The notes under the pieces were generated by a model. That model searched no databases and was not told the DNA's origin. It saw nothing but the letters and a program-made list of their open reading frames with translations. Positions 42,372-53,132 of a stretch of DNA of 64,000 nucleotides are shown here, in pieces. The translations under genes were made by a program, and so were the position numbers. This DNA comes from Branchiostoma belcheri. Taxonomy: Eukaryota; Chordata; Leptocardii; Amphioxiformes; Branchiostomatidae. Positions within the stretch are counted from its first letter, which is position 1. Every line of letters starts with the position of its first letter. The stretch is taken from assembly GCF_001625305.1 (NCBI RefSeq), contig NW_017804431.1, positions 601,415 to 665,414 of the forward strand, given 5' to 3'.

Positions 42372-43171
42372 NNNNNNNNNNNNNNNNNNNNNNNNNNNNN
42401 NNNNNNNNNNNNNNNNNNNNNNNNNNNNNNNNNNNNNNNNNNNNNNNNNNNNNNNNNNNNNNNNNNNNNNNNNNNNNNNNNNNNNNNNNNNNNNNNNNNN
42501 NNNNNNNNNNNNNNNNNNNNNNNNNNNNNNNNNNNNNNNNNNNNNNNNNNNNNNNNNNNNNNNNNNNNNNNNNNNNNNNNNNNNNNNNNNNNNNNNNNNN
42601 NNNNNNNNNNNNNNNNNNNNNNNNNNNNNNNNNNNNNNNNNNNNNNNNNNNNNNNNNNNNNNNNNNNNNNNNNNNNNNNNNNNNNNNNNNNNNNNNNNNN
42701 NNNNNNNNNNNNNNNNNNNNNNNNNNNNNNNNNNNNNNNNNNNNNNNNNNNNNNNNNNNNNNNNNNNNNNNNNNNNNNNNNNNNNNNNNNNNNNNNNNNN
42801 NNNNNNNNNNNNNNNNNNNNNNNNNNNNNNNNNNNNNNNNNNNNNNNNNNNNNNNNNNNNNNNNNNNNNNNNNNNNNNNNNNNNNNNNNNNNNNNNNNNN
42901 NNNNNNNNNNNNNNNNNNNNNNNNNNNNNNNNNNNNNNNNNNNNNNNNNNNNNNNNNNNNNNNNNNNNNNNNNNNNNNNNNNNNNNNNNNNNNNNNNNNN
43001 NNNNNNNNNNNNNNNNNNNNNNNNNNNNNNNNNNNNNNNNNNNNNNNNNNNNNNNNNNNNNNNNNNNNNNNNNNNNNNNNNNNNNNNNNNNNNNNNNNNN
43101 NNNNNNNNNNNNNNNNNNNNNNNNNNNNNNNNNNNNNNNNNNNNNNNNNNNNNNNNNNNNNNNNNNNNNNN
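42372..43171. other. Assembly gap (800 N)
   Basis: Undetermined bases. Confidence 1.
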
Positions 43172-43229
43172 TGAAGAGAGGAGGCTGCGTTAAGTGCAGG
43201 GTGTTATATTGAAGATCTTTTAGCCTTCA

Positions 43230-43695
43230 GATTTGTGCATTATTCATCCATTTCTTAAAAAGACTGAGAGATGAAATGCGCTGTAGAAGTGCAGCACTCT
43301 GTGGAGATGGGATTAAAGTCATGAATGAATCATCATCGGCAGTAGCTCGTTTCCGAGCATAATTGTTCACGTCATGTTCGTGGCCCTCAATCGTCGGGAT
43401 GTCTATGCCGTGTGTGGCTACTTAAACCTAGCCTGGTTTAAAAGAGTTTGTGGCATTTACTGCATGGCAGGGTAGGAGGTGTGCGCGGGCAGAAAAGACG
43501 CTCCTTGCGTTGCTGTCTTTTGGCCTCAGCTTCAGCCCGGCGTTGATCCTCCACGTAAGCCGTCCCCTGCATCACAGTGCGTCGCCACTTGGCTCTGTCT
43601 TCTGCCAGGTGCTCCCAGCTGTCCTGGTCTATGGCGCAACGAAGGAGTGTGTCCTTCAGTTGGTCCCGGAAGCGGCGCCGAGGAGCACCTCTATG
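43230..43695 (-). pseudogene. LINE ORF C-terminal fragment (minus strand)
   Basis: Read on the minus strand, about 43692-43440 gives RRRFRDQLKDTLLRC, DQDSWEHLAEDRAKWRRTV and a terminal CSKCHKL. This is the pattern of the C-terminus of a widespread LINE group, where it is followed by a zinc-finger-like Cys pair. After a frame change, THGIDIPTIEGHEHDVN and ARKRATADDDSF continue it. The reading frame is broken and the catalytic part is absent. The 3' end runs towards the gap. Plus-strand ORFs over this piece are shadows. Confidence 0.7.
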
Positions 43696-43807
43696 AATGA
43701 ATGATAGACAGCCACATTAGCCTTCGTGCGTCGTCAGCTTTTATCGCGGTTTGAATTATTGATATTTCCAAGAAGATTTCCTGAGCATGACAATCTTGCT
43801 TCCTCTG

Positions 43808-44193
43808 TTAGGCCACAGCAAGTAAATTATATGGATGACATCCTCCGCAGACTCCAAATCTAATGCGAGCGGGCGAAAAAAACAAGGTTCCTACAACGTT
43901 TCTACAAGGTTCCTACATTCCTCAATCATTGTACAAAAGGTTTTTTTTTCAGTGAGAATATCACATATACACAGCCAACATCACATATCACTGCATCAAA
44001 GTAAGAAACAAAACATTATATCTCTTCGTAGTTATCTGCCATCCACCTTCCGGCATGGCAACAGACATCTTACCCATTTTGGCATGTTGACCACTGTCAG
44101 AAGGCAACAAAATGTTTGTTTTTTCTTCCAAAATCAGGCATAAACTAATACGCGCGCTAATGCCATCCATAAAAATTACTTGCTGTTGCCTTA
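43808..44193 (+). mobile_element. Harbinger-like MITE copy (43811-44190), clean TTA target repeat
   Basis: GGCCACAGCAAGTAAATTAT and ATGGATGACATCC on the left mirror TGCCATCCATAAAAATTAC and TTGCTGTTGCC on the right. TTA occurs directly on both sides (43808-43810, 44191-44193). A TTA/TAA 3-bp target repeat with GGCC termini fits the PIF/Harbinger superfamily. No transposase is present. Confidence 0.85.
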
Positions 44194-44963
44194 CCTGAAA
44201 TATTAAAATTCATGCGTATGTCGTGCTCCCACGCACAGCTCTTGAAGAATGACAGGACAGAAAGACACCCGCTGAATCCTCACATGTATCAGGATTTAGA
44301 TATCATCAGCATTAGTTACTTCACGCATAGATGCACCTCTAATGGTTAAATTGTTATCAGAGGAACAATTAAGAGATATTTGACGTTTCAAGATACATTT
44401 TATATCGTCTGTGACCTGTTTCTGTCACTGGAGAATGATTGAACGAACTAAAATTGATAAGATACACAAAAGAAATATGGATTTAATTGGAAATCTGTAT
44501 TATAGCTATTTTAACTTATATAGCTGAAATGGCAAGGATGGGCATGAATTGGATGTTCGTATTTATTCACATCAAAGTAATTTTTTCCAAGACAAATGCA
44601 ATGTAATTGAAACATTAGAAGTATTACATAGTTCACTGGTAATGTCTCATCTTCTGTATAGATTTTGATCTTTTTTATCTGCTATGACCAATTGACACAT
44701 GTACAAAAGGATGAACACCGATACACCATGGCCATTTGTAGAATAGCTTTAGTAGCTTCCAACTGAGATCTAAAGATGATGCACTTGATTGTAAACTGTA
44801 TCGTACTTAACGTGAAATATCATTAAGAACAATTCACATAGAAAAACCGTGTAAAGGCAGAACAAAGAAAGAGACAGAATAGACAGATTACTTGAATTCA
44901 TCTCCTGCTGCTGAATAGAACATCCTTAAGACTTATCTTGCGAGACTAGGATTATTATTATAG
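44194..44963. other. Intergenic, no gene seen
   Basis: AT-rich sequence left of the large LINE. No exon or known repeat. Confidence 0.4.
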
Positions 44964-47710
44964 AAAGCTACTTTCTTCCATGTACATTCACTCAATCCAT
45001 TCTCTGATCACTGCAAACTCTCCCTAATGCTAGAGGGCAATTCAAAACCTTACGGACAAAAGAAAACCAAACTCAGCACAAGGCCTTACCGACAACTTAT
45101 CTGGAGCTCCGACTCCAAAGAGAAATTTGAAAACATGCTTAGTTCGACACCCTTGGCATCTAGCATAAAGTCTTTTATGAGTAAAATCTACGAACCGACA
45201 CCAGAATATATGGAACAGGCCCTTCATGACTTTGTTACACCTCTGCAAAAAGCAGGCGAAAAGTCCCTGTCCTTACGTTGTACTAAAGCAGGAAAACAAC
45301 GCTGTCCGAATCAACTAAACAAGAAAAAATGGTTTAATGAAACATGCGCTTCAGCTAGAAGAAAATTACAAAACCTTTGTAAATTACTATCTAAAAACCC
45401 TACAGATCCTCACATAAGAGGATCCTATTTTATCCACAAAAAACAGTATACTAGACTTATTCGCAGAACCAAGAAAGCCTACAAAAACAATATATTTAGA
45501 CAACTTAACTCATTTTCAGGTAACAACCCTTCAGCCTTTTGGTCCTTGCTAAAAGAATACAAGTCTAAAGATAACTCTAGCAACCACGAAATAATCACAG
45601 ACGAAAACCTGCATTCCCATTTTAGCAACCTTTATGGTGTAGATCCCACCAACAGTAAACCAAAACCGCCTAATAATTTTGAAATGCAAGTAAAAAGTGA
45701 GCTCCTGAAACTAGAGGAAAACCTAGAAAACAATTCTTTGGATGCCCCAATCAAGAAAGTCGAAATTAAAGAGGCTATTGCTAATCTTAAAAACGGTAAA
45801 GCATCCGGTAGTGACCTCATCCGTAATGAGATGTTAAAATGTTCGCCTCACATCCTTATAGAGCCACTAACTAAACTTTTAACTTGTTCCTATCATCCGG
45901 GTACTTTCCTCGGGACTGGTGCACCAGCCACATTGTTGCTATTCATAAAGGTGGAGCAAAAGACGACCCTGGTAACTACAGGGGAATATCAGTTACTAGT
46001 TGCCTTGCCAAGCTATTCACGTCAATACTAAACACACGCCTAACCACATTTCTGGATGAACATAAGCTTATCTCTCCAAATCAGGCCGGATTTAGAAAAG
46101 GCTTTGGTACAAACGACAACTTATTTATTATGGACACACTGTTAAGCAAATATCTTTCAGAAAACAAACGCATTTACTCATGTTTTGTCGATTTTAAAAA
46201 AGCATTTGACTCTGTTTGGAGAGAGGGTCTTCGCTATAAACTTCTAAATTCAGGGATTGGGGGGAACTTTTACAAGCTTATCAAATGTATGTACAACGAA
46301 CCTCAGACGTGCGTAAAAACCCCGTCCGGTCTGACACCACTTTTCGTAACCACAAAAGGCGTTAGACAGGGCTGCAATCTAAGCCCATCACTGTTCAGTC
46401 TATTTATAAATGACCTTGTACATGTGCTCGATAACGCCGAATGTACACCACCATCTCTGCATAATTTATTTGTATCGTGTCTATTATACGCAGACGATGT
46501 AGTTATATTTTCCGAATCAGACAAAGGTTTGCAATGCGCTATAAATAGATTAAACGCCTTTTGTACGAAATGGAAACTCCAAGTTAATTTGAAGAAAACA
46601 AAAGTTATAATCTTCAACAAATCTGGCCGGTCTTTCTCAAAACAAACATTCTCATTCGGACAAGATACATTGGACATTGTTCCCTCCTACTGCTACCTCG
46701 GTCTGACTATTACATCGTCGGGCAGTTTCTCCCTGGCCAAAAAACAACTTTCACTCAAAGCACGCAAAGCTATGTATAGTCTAAAACCACTCATTCGTTC
46801 ATCTGTTTCTCCAAAGTGTCTCTTAAGAATATTTGATTCCTGTGTCAAACCAATTCTTTTATATGGTTGTGAAATTTGGGGCACTGAGTCCATAAGTGAC
46901 AGCTCTCCTATTGAAATATCTCAACATCGGTTTTGTAAAAATATACTTGGGGTTTCCAGAAACTGTAGCAATTTAGCATCCAGAGCAGAATTGGGTAGAT
47001 TCCCCCTAGAACTAGATATATCTGTACGTGTGATTCATTATTGGCTCCGTTTGTTACAGATGGATTATGATAGACACCCATTACAAGTTGATGCTCTTCT
47101 GTTTCAACATAGCTCTATTTCGAATACTCGTAGAAAAACCCTGTTACAACGTGTAAAAGAAATACTAGACTGTAGTGGATACTCCTATTTGTTCTATTCA
47201 TGTAATTCATCCAGCGACACCAAGTCAGTATGTACTATAATAAGGTCCAGAATTACCGATATGTACATTCAAACGTTCTGCCATAATTTAAGTATAGATA
47301 CTGGCAAGCTAAGGTTTTACAAGACTTGCAAAACATCATATGCCATGGAAAAATATCTAGAACTAGACGACTTCGACTTACGATCTGCAATTAGCAAAAT
47401 TAGAACAAGTGCTCACCCCCTCGAAATAGAGAGAGGGCGGTACAAGAACTCACCAGTATGCGAAAGAACTTGTAAATACTGTAGGTCGAACAAGGTGGAA
47501 GACGAAACACACTTTATTTCAACCTGCCCCTTCTACGACTACGAAAGAAAAGAGCTATTTAGAGAAGCCAACAAATTATATCCCAATTTCTTCATGCTTA
47601 CAGACAAAAAGAAAACTACTTTTCTCTTAACATCACAAAACCCACACATCACCGAAAAAGTGGGATTCTTCGTCTTCCACTGTTTCGAAAAAAGAAGCCG
47701 AACCCAATAA
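44964..47710 (+). pseudogene. LINE ORF2-like polyprotein: endonuclease end, reverse transcriptase, C-terminal zinc motif; frameshifted
   Basis: The frame opens after a stop at 44961-44963 and shows the last endonuclease motif S-D-H (45003-45011). This marks an apurinic-endonuclease-type non-LTR retrotransposon truncated inside its endonuclease. A linker rich in Lys/Arg follows, then RT: the reading frame shifts near 45880-45900. From there the second frame carries the fingers, motif A (FVDFKKAFDSVW), GVRQGCNLSPSLF and the catalytic YADD (46487-46498), then the thumb. Near the end is a Cys/His motif (CKYCRSN..HFISTC, about 47470-47530). The ORF stops at 47710. One frameshift is the only lesion I see, so the copy is young or the shift is a sequencing error. 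The clade cannot be fixed by eye. Confidence 0.93.
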
Positions 47711-47876
47711 GTTAGAACTAGAGTTAAACATTAGATTCCAATATTTAGGCTAGAGTAGTTACATGCTGTATAGTTACACATTGTCTGTTCTTTGTATGTC
47801 CATGTACATGTACATGTACATGTACAAGTACATGTACTTGCAATTAGCCCACGGGCAAGAACTTGCAATAAACTTA
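47711..47876 (+). mobile_element. LINE 3' UTR with (GTACAT)n and AATAAA tail
   Basis: The UTR includes an ATGTACATGTAC run (47803-47840) and ends GCAATTAGCCCACGGGCAAG, TTGCAATAAAC. The same closing motif (AGCCC..GGGYA..TGCAATAAA) ends other fragments at about 882, 51372, 60050 and 61213. Confidence 0.75.
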
Positions 47877-48173
47877 TCTGTATTATTCCGTGACCAAGAC
47901 GAACTGACTAGTCGTCGAAAATTCGGAGGTATGTACCTTAGGATTAATAGTCACTGATTGAAAGAATTATCTTACTGAACTTATACTATACGTGACTGAT
48001 GAATCTCTTCAACGATCCTTAAGACTTAGATCATGAATATATATAGTTCTACGTATTGACATGTATATGTAGGGATTGCTACGTGTCAATACGTTGTTTT
48101 ATGTTATACATAGCCCCTTGAATGACCTGGTTGGCGTCGGTACAAGGCAGCCGCAGAATTACAGATCAGCTGC

Positions 48174-48454
48174 GGTCAGGAAGTTAGACATGGCGGCTCC
48201 TCCCAGACCATCTACTACATGGCAAACAGATGAGGGGCTCGATAAACGCAGGGACTCATTTTTTTCACTAATATATGATAATTTATTGGGCTACAAGTAC
48301 AAGCTACGCACCCCTGTTTCTCTTAACTCGTCTTTTACAAATACTAACTAAATAAATGTGCTAAATGATCAGGTCAGGAAGTTAGACATGGAGTCTCCTC
48401 CCAGACCATCCACTTCATACCAAACAGATGAGGGGCTCGATAAACGCAGGGACG
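48174..48454 (+). repeat. Direct duplication GACATGG-G-CTCCTCCC
   Basis: TCAGGAAGTTAGACATGG, CTCCTCCCAGACCATC and GATGAGGGGCTCGATAAACG, CAGGGAC occur at about 48175-48255 and 48372-48454, about 197 bp apart. The inserted spacer starts at ATTTTTTTCACTAATAT. Confidence 0.8.
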
Positions 48455-48559
48455 ATATTCCTTACCCACTTCAATAATGGAAGTAAGTGAGCAGGTAATC
48501 ACTGTTGCGGGTCGGGAAAGCGCTGAGTAGGACCCGGCCAGCCGCATTCATCAAGCCGC

Positions 48560-49330
48560 GATCAATCCGGGCGATACCGTCAGTCTCACCGACACATCTG
48601 GGTCAAGACCATCAATCCCACTTCCACCTTGGACCTCTACAGGAGTAGCCTCCATAGCATGCCAAAACCTGTGGGTTTTGGGGGTCTTCATGGTCTTTCG
48701 GATCTTTTATATGCTATTTTCTGATTGCATATAGACAACATAACCGGCCTGGGTGAATTACCCCCTTTTTTTTTTAAATCAAAAAACAGCTGAAGACCAC
48801 CAAACACCCAGTTCTATGAGCCTGCTACGGAGGCTATACAGCAGGCTGTTGTTGTTAAAGGTATCAGGCGGCAGATCTATGGGTCCTACAATAGGATCAC
48901 ACATCTGGGTTAAATCATCAATCCCACTTCCACCTTGGACCTCTACAGCAGGCTGTTGTTGTCGGTTTTGATATCTCCTGATCTGGACATGCTAGAGTCA
49001 CGAAATATGGATGGTAGGTAGCTCTTGTGCTGGGGAAGACATGACGTGAGTTTGGCCCCCTAGCGGCTTGTCCTGGAACTGCAGGGCTATCTGTTTGAAA
49101 ATATTAAAAAGAGGATAATACAGGAGGCTGTTGTTATCAAAAGTATCAGAACAAGGATCAGGCAGCAGATCTATGGGTCCTAAAACTGGATCACACATCT
49201 GGGTTAAATCATCAATACCACTCCACCTTGGACCTCTACAGGAGGCTGTTGTTATCAAAGGTATCAGAACAAGGATCAGGCAGCAGATCTATGGGTCCTA
49301 AAACTGGATCGCACAGATGTGCCGATGCGT
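48560..49330 (+). repeat. Tandem repeat (ACATCTGGGTTAAATCATCAATC unit), 4 copies, one interrupted by a MITE
   Basis: Units contain CACACATCTGGGTTAAATC, CCACCTTGGACCTCTACAG and AGGCTGTTGTT, AGATCTATGGGTCCTA. CTCTACAG-AGGCTGTTGTT occurs at about 48942 and 49237. A further unit begins about 48590 and is split at 48645 by the MITE at 48646-48836. An uninterrupted neighbour shows the original target. Confidence 0.85.
48638..48844 (+). mobile_element. hAT-like MITE (TAGCCTCC family), copy 2 (48646-48836)
   Basis: Starts TAGCCTCCATAGCATG and ends GCCTGCTACGGAGGCTA. 8-bp target repeats are TACAGGAG (48638-48645) and TACAGCAG (48837-48844). Unlike copies 1 and 3 it has a single 3' segment without the internal duplication, so it probably represents the ancestral form. 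Confidence 0.9.
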
Positions 49331-49625
49331 TTCATCCGTCACGCTCTAGATCAGGCGCCACCAGTCGACCCTGGCGTGTAGCTTTAGATCGCTCAGATCT
49401 TTAGACCGCACAGATCTTTAGACCGCACAGATCTTTAGACCGCACAGATCTTTAGATCGCACAGATGTGCCGATGCGTTTCATCCGTCACGCCCTAGATC
49501 AGGCGCCACCAGTTGACCCTGGTGTGTGTCATTAGATCGCACAGATCTTTACATCGCACAGACTTGCCGATGCGGCATCCGTCTCCCTCTGGTTCACGCG
49601 CTACAGGTTGACCCTGGCGTGTTGA
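49310..49625 (+). repeat. Nested tandem repeat with GACCGCACAGATCTTTA
   Basis: An outer unit (GCACAGATGTGCCGATGCG, TTTCATCCGTCACGC, GGCGCCACCAGT-GACCCTGG) occurs at about 49313, 49462 and, diverged, 49555. Between the first two, an 18-bp unit GACCGCACAGATCTTTA occurs four times (about 49390-49460). Confidence 0.85.
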
Positions 49626-49844
49626 TCTGCTCATGTCGACAGTTGTTGGTAGTGGCAGATTTCCTTGTTACCAATAAGCAGACCTCAACCTCAACCGTTA
49701 CGGATCGCTGCGTGTGGTCTGATACACCACTTTGCTTTACACTGTAAATCGTGTCATCCATCAATAATGTATAGCTGAGAATCTGCGTGTAGACTGTACT
49801 AGGTTAATGTAATCCGCTGGTGGTCTTACCGTAGTTTAGCCTTG

Positions 49845-49890
49845 CGTTGTACCTGTTGTAATTACGGGCAATAAACTTTGACTTGACATG
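49845..49890 (+). mobile_element. Short retroelement 3' tail
   Basis: GTTGTACCTGTTGTAATTAC and GGGCAATAAACTTTGACTTG resemble the tails at 41.2 and 39.8 kb. Nothing upstream is recognisable as coding. Confidence 0.45.
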
Positions 49891-50555
49891 TGATAGTTCT
49901 GTGGCAATCTTGGCTTGTCCTCGCGAACGAAGATCAGGAAGGTTTTTTACGCTGGCATGACCTCTGGTGGCTGAATAGGCCGATACTAATACTCTGTGGC
50001 AATACTAATACTAATAATAGACATTATAGCTTCACCCCATCCGATTTGCTTATATATGGAGCGCCTTTTACTCGGTGGCGCCAACAATTTTTGATTGACC
50101 TTTTTATGATTTTGTATTTTGCAGAATTTCCATACATCCTTAGAAACAAGCTGCTGACTGTGAAACGTAATCACTTATTGTCCGTAGTCGATCAATTTTC
50201 TTAAAAATGATAATAATAATATAGTAATGAATGGTTCATCTGGAATCGCACACAAACATGCACATCACACTTGCAGTCAAACATCTGAATTCTGGTGATG
50301 AAAAATGGGTTAATTATACATTTATACAGTATTGTTCTAAGAGGTTAAAATATATAATTCAACAAATGTAGTAGGAAGATTATTTTGATACAGATTTACA
50401 ATATTGTCGAAAACCAATAGGCTAGATATAACAAAACTGGTATTAGTTTAAGAACTATACATGAAGTGCTATATAACATCGTTTCTGTTTTTAAAATCAA
50501 TACCAACTTTTCTATTGCTTCAGACAAATTTAAAGGTCCCTACAAAGTCTGGCCT
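49891..50555. other. Intergenic, no gene seen
   Basis: AT-rich sequence. No exon or repeat was recognised. Confidence 0.4.
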
Positions 50556-50913
50556 TTAGGCCACACCACCTTAATTTTATGGATGACATCCGCGCGCGCA
50601 TTGATTTTCGCCTGTCGCCCTCAAAAAATAAAAAAAAAATCACGTCCACCGAGGCTATGGCCTGGCTCTAGGCCTGGGTAGTCCATGGTAGTTAGCAAGA
50701 ATACGGAGCCGGGCACCCTGGCTACCGAAGCTCCACGACTCAAGAACTCGGTACATACGGACAGTACCGATTGATGTGCCGGCTTGTAGTATACGTCGCT
50801 AAGAACTGCCGCGAATTCACAATACCAGCTTTGTATTCGTGTGGTTTAGTAGAATTTTTATTTTAGGGGTCTTCGGAGGATGTCATCCAAAAAATTAAAT
50901 CGGTGTGCCCTTA
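50556..50913 (+). mobile_element. Harbinger-like MITE copy (50559-50910), TTA target repeat, GGCCACACC subfamily
   Basis: Left GGCCACACCACCTTAATTTT, ATGGATGACATCC; right GGATGTCATCCAAAAAATTA, AATCGGTGTGCCC. TTA flanks both sides (50556-50558, 50911-50913). The interior differs from the other subfamily. The terminal GGCCACACC-A-TTTA block links it to 63583-63951. Confidence 0.85.
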
Positions 50914-51149
50914 CATGGAACTATTTAGAACTTCACAGAAAAGCTGTGCAGATATCCAGGACACTGAGATCGATTGAAGCATCTTACAGAAAACAGAAAT
51001 GTTGCTCCATTGGGAAATTCCAACCCTCTGCCTACGCGCGTGTGCACCGAAGCATGTTCAACCCTGTAACCTCCTCGATTTGTTGAACATTCGGGTGGGA
51101 CGTAAACGTCACAGTTGAGGACATCAGTCTGTTCTTTTACCTGATAAAA

Positions 51150-51372
51150 CATCCACCACAACATGGGAGCTAGTCATTCAACGCCAGGATATTATTGTAA
51201 ATGAAGAAGTATGTAAATTTGTTCATACATGTTTCAAAAAGAGAGAAGAGATCATGTGGATAGAGACGTAGCACAGAGATGCAACACTTGTTTCTTCTAT
51301 ACTTGTACCCAGGTTATCTAACTAAGTGCATTTGGCCCATGTAGGGCACGAATATGCAATAAAGTTCATTGT
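51150..51372 (+). mobile_element. LINE 3' fragment
   Basis: TATGTAAATTTGTTCATAC, then TTTCAAAAAGAGAGAAGAG resembles the C-terminal C-x-FxxxCF-KR block of the 45-47.7 kb LINE and of 61010-61060. The tail GCATTTGGCCCATG, GGGCACGAATATGCAATAAAG closes it. The coding part is degraded. Confidence 0.55.
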
Positions 51373-51397
51373 CATTGTTCTAAAGCAAAGTGTAACT

Positions 51398-51450
51398 GTA
51401 CGCCAAAAAGCAGTTACTTAAGCAACTGAATATGATTTGTAACAAAGGAT
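51398..51450 (+). mobile_element. Hammerhead-foldback family, left arm only
   Basis: GTACGCCAAAAAGCAGTTAC and TTAAGCAACTGAATATGATTT match the left arm at 4207-4265. Centre and right arm are absent. Confidence 0.65.
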
Positions 51451-51968
51451 ATGAAGTGTAACAGTAATTTGCAACACACAAACTAATTGCCCAACCCCCG
51501 TCTTTGTCACTGAAAAAACACCCCCACGCTTCGCCTGAATGTTCACAAGGTTGACGGAGTCAGCCAAAAATTCTGGCAAGTCCCGATCCATTCCAGTGTT
51601 GGAGATAAAGTTAAGTCTTTACTTCATAACCCTACGCTTCTGTGATATCATTCGTAGCGATGGGAGAATAACAACGATGAGACGGAATGCGACCGGTTTA
51701 TACTTTATTCAGTCGTTTGCTACCTCCGCTTCTGTGACGTCACGTTGTTCGGCCCTTTTCAAGACCCAAGGTCAACTTTAAATTGCAGCAGGTATATTTT
51801 TGGATAAGCTTAAAAACATTTCCTGGAATGCTTGCGCAGTTACGTGGAAGGCGCATCAAGTTTCCTTCGCATGATAAAGACAACTGGAAAACTCAGAACT
51901 GTCCGAGGCTTTGTGGAGTTCTTTTATGGAGTTCTGCCCTCAAGCCCTTTTCAGTACGCCGTCTAGTA

Positions 51969-52365
51969 GGCCATGTTGATTTGATTATATGGATGGCATT
52001 GTCTGGGAACCACAAAACTGACGCAAGCGTGCCAATAAAAATAGTTTGGCAAAGAAAGTTTAATTTATTATGAAATTTAGGTGGTCATAAAGGATGAACA
52101 AAAAAACACAGAGTATGGTATAGCGAATAATGACAGAAGCTTCATTTTCATTTCTTCAGTTTCTATTTCACCAGAAACGACACTCAGTTTAAATTCACAT
52201 TTTCCTCTTTTCCTTAATTGATTTCGGCATTCTATGACATTAGCATCGTTTTCCAATACTTTTGTTTTTGCAACATACGATATGTATTCGCTCATTTTGT
52301 ATCATATACAGTTTTACAATTATTGCGCGCGTGGGTGTCATTCATATAACCACATCAACATGGCC
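51969..52365 (+). mobile_element. Harbinger-like MITE, GGCCATGTTGATTTG subfamily, copy 2
   Basis: GGCCATGTTGATTTGATTAT, ATGGATGGCAT on the left and GTGTCATTCATATAACC, ACATCAACATGGCC on the right. The flanks read CTAGTA and CTAGTG; the target repeat is not clean. It abuts the orphan exon candidate at 52370. Confidence 0.8.
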
Positions 52366-52369
52366 CTAG

Positions 52370-52609
52370 TGGAACAGAGAAAAGCCGGAAGAGTCTTCAG
52401 AGCGGATCCAGCCGCTTGAAGACGCTTCTGGTCTGACGCACGTTCTCAGAGGTTTACCGGTGTACACGTTCTGGGTCACGCGCTTTCAGGCGGAGGTCGG
52501 AGCCGAAGAAAAGCGCTTCCTTGCTCTGTACTCGGCACTGTGCGTCACGGAGACCTCCCGGGATCAGGCCATGACACACCTCTGTTCATCCGGGAGGCGG
52601 AAAACGTAA
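52370..52609 (+). CDS. Orphan exon candidate (79 codons, possibly FN3-like)
   Basis: An open frame of 79 codons between TAG (52367-52369) and TAA (52607-52609) has no ATG near its start. GC content and codon use look coding compared with the surrounding AT-rich DNA. The peptide includes LEDASGLTHVLRGLPVYTFW and VTRFQAEVGAEEKRF. The L-x-x-L-P..Y-T-F-W-V pattern resembles the E-F strands of fibronectin type III domains, but this is weak. TAG at the left could serve as an acceptor. No clear donor or neighbouring exon is seen, and two MITEs flank it directly. It may be a stranded exon of a lost or distant gene. Confidence 0.3.
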   Translation, partial: WNREKPEESSERIQPLEDASGLTHVLRGLPVYTFWVTRFQAEVGAEEKRFLALYSALCVTETSRDQAMTHLCSSGRRKT

Positions 52610-52614
52610 TATAC

Positions 52615-52868
52615 GTAGCAGGCTTATAGAACTGGGGGTTTGGTGGTCTTCGGCTGTTTTCTGATTAGCCTCCGTAGCAGGCTTATAGAACTGGGGGTTT
52701 GGTGGTCTTCGGCTGTTTTCTGATTAGCCCAGTTCTAAAAACGGGGGTAATTCAGCCAGGCCGGCTATGTTGTCTATATGCAATGAGAAAATAGCACATA
52801 AAAGCTCCTAAAGAACCCGAAGACCCCCCGCCCCCAAATCCCCAGTTTTTGTCATGCTGTGGAGGCTA
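52615..52868 (-). mobile_element. hAT-like MITE (TAGCCTCC family), copy 3, with internal duplication
   Basis: Inverse of 27481-27755: GTAGCAGGCTTATAGAACTG occurs twice (52615 and about 52672), separated by GATTAGCCTCC, and the far end is GTCATGCTGTGGAGGCTA. The outer copy lacks TAGCCTCC, and no 8-bp target repeat is found. Instead a block CATGACACACCTCTGT..AGGCGGAAAACGTAATA occurs on both sides (about 52569-52612 and 52888-52926). Confidence 0.8.
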
Positions 52869-53132
52869 CGTGCTCCAGGACCCCCATGACACACCTCTGT
52901 ACAACAGGCAGGCGGAAAACGTAATACCGCGTCTCCAGCGGCCCGGACCCAATTTTGCCTTGTCAGCAGCTAATTGGATCTCGAGTAAGGAAAATGTCCC
53001 GATGGAGAACTAGAGAAAGAGAGCGGACATGACTAAAGGAAGCACTCAGGCACATACTAGTAGACGATCCGGTATGAATAACTATGAAGCAATATAAACG
53101 TTATAGCACAGAAAATGTACAGGGTACAAAGT

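Noticed and set aside
43450..43704. Two + strand ORFs (73 and 84 codons)
   Set aside because: They are shadows of the minus-strand LINE C-terminal fragment, which has recognisable motifs.
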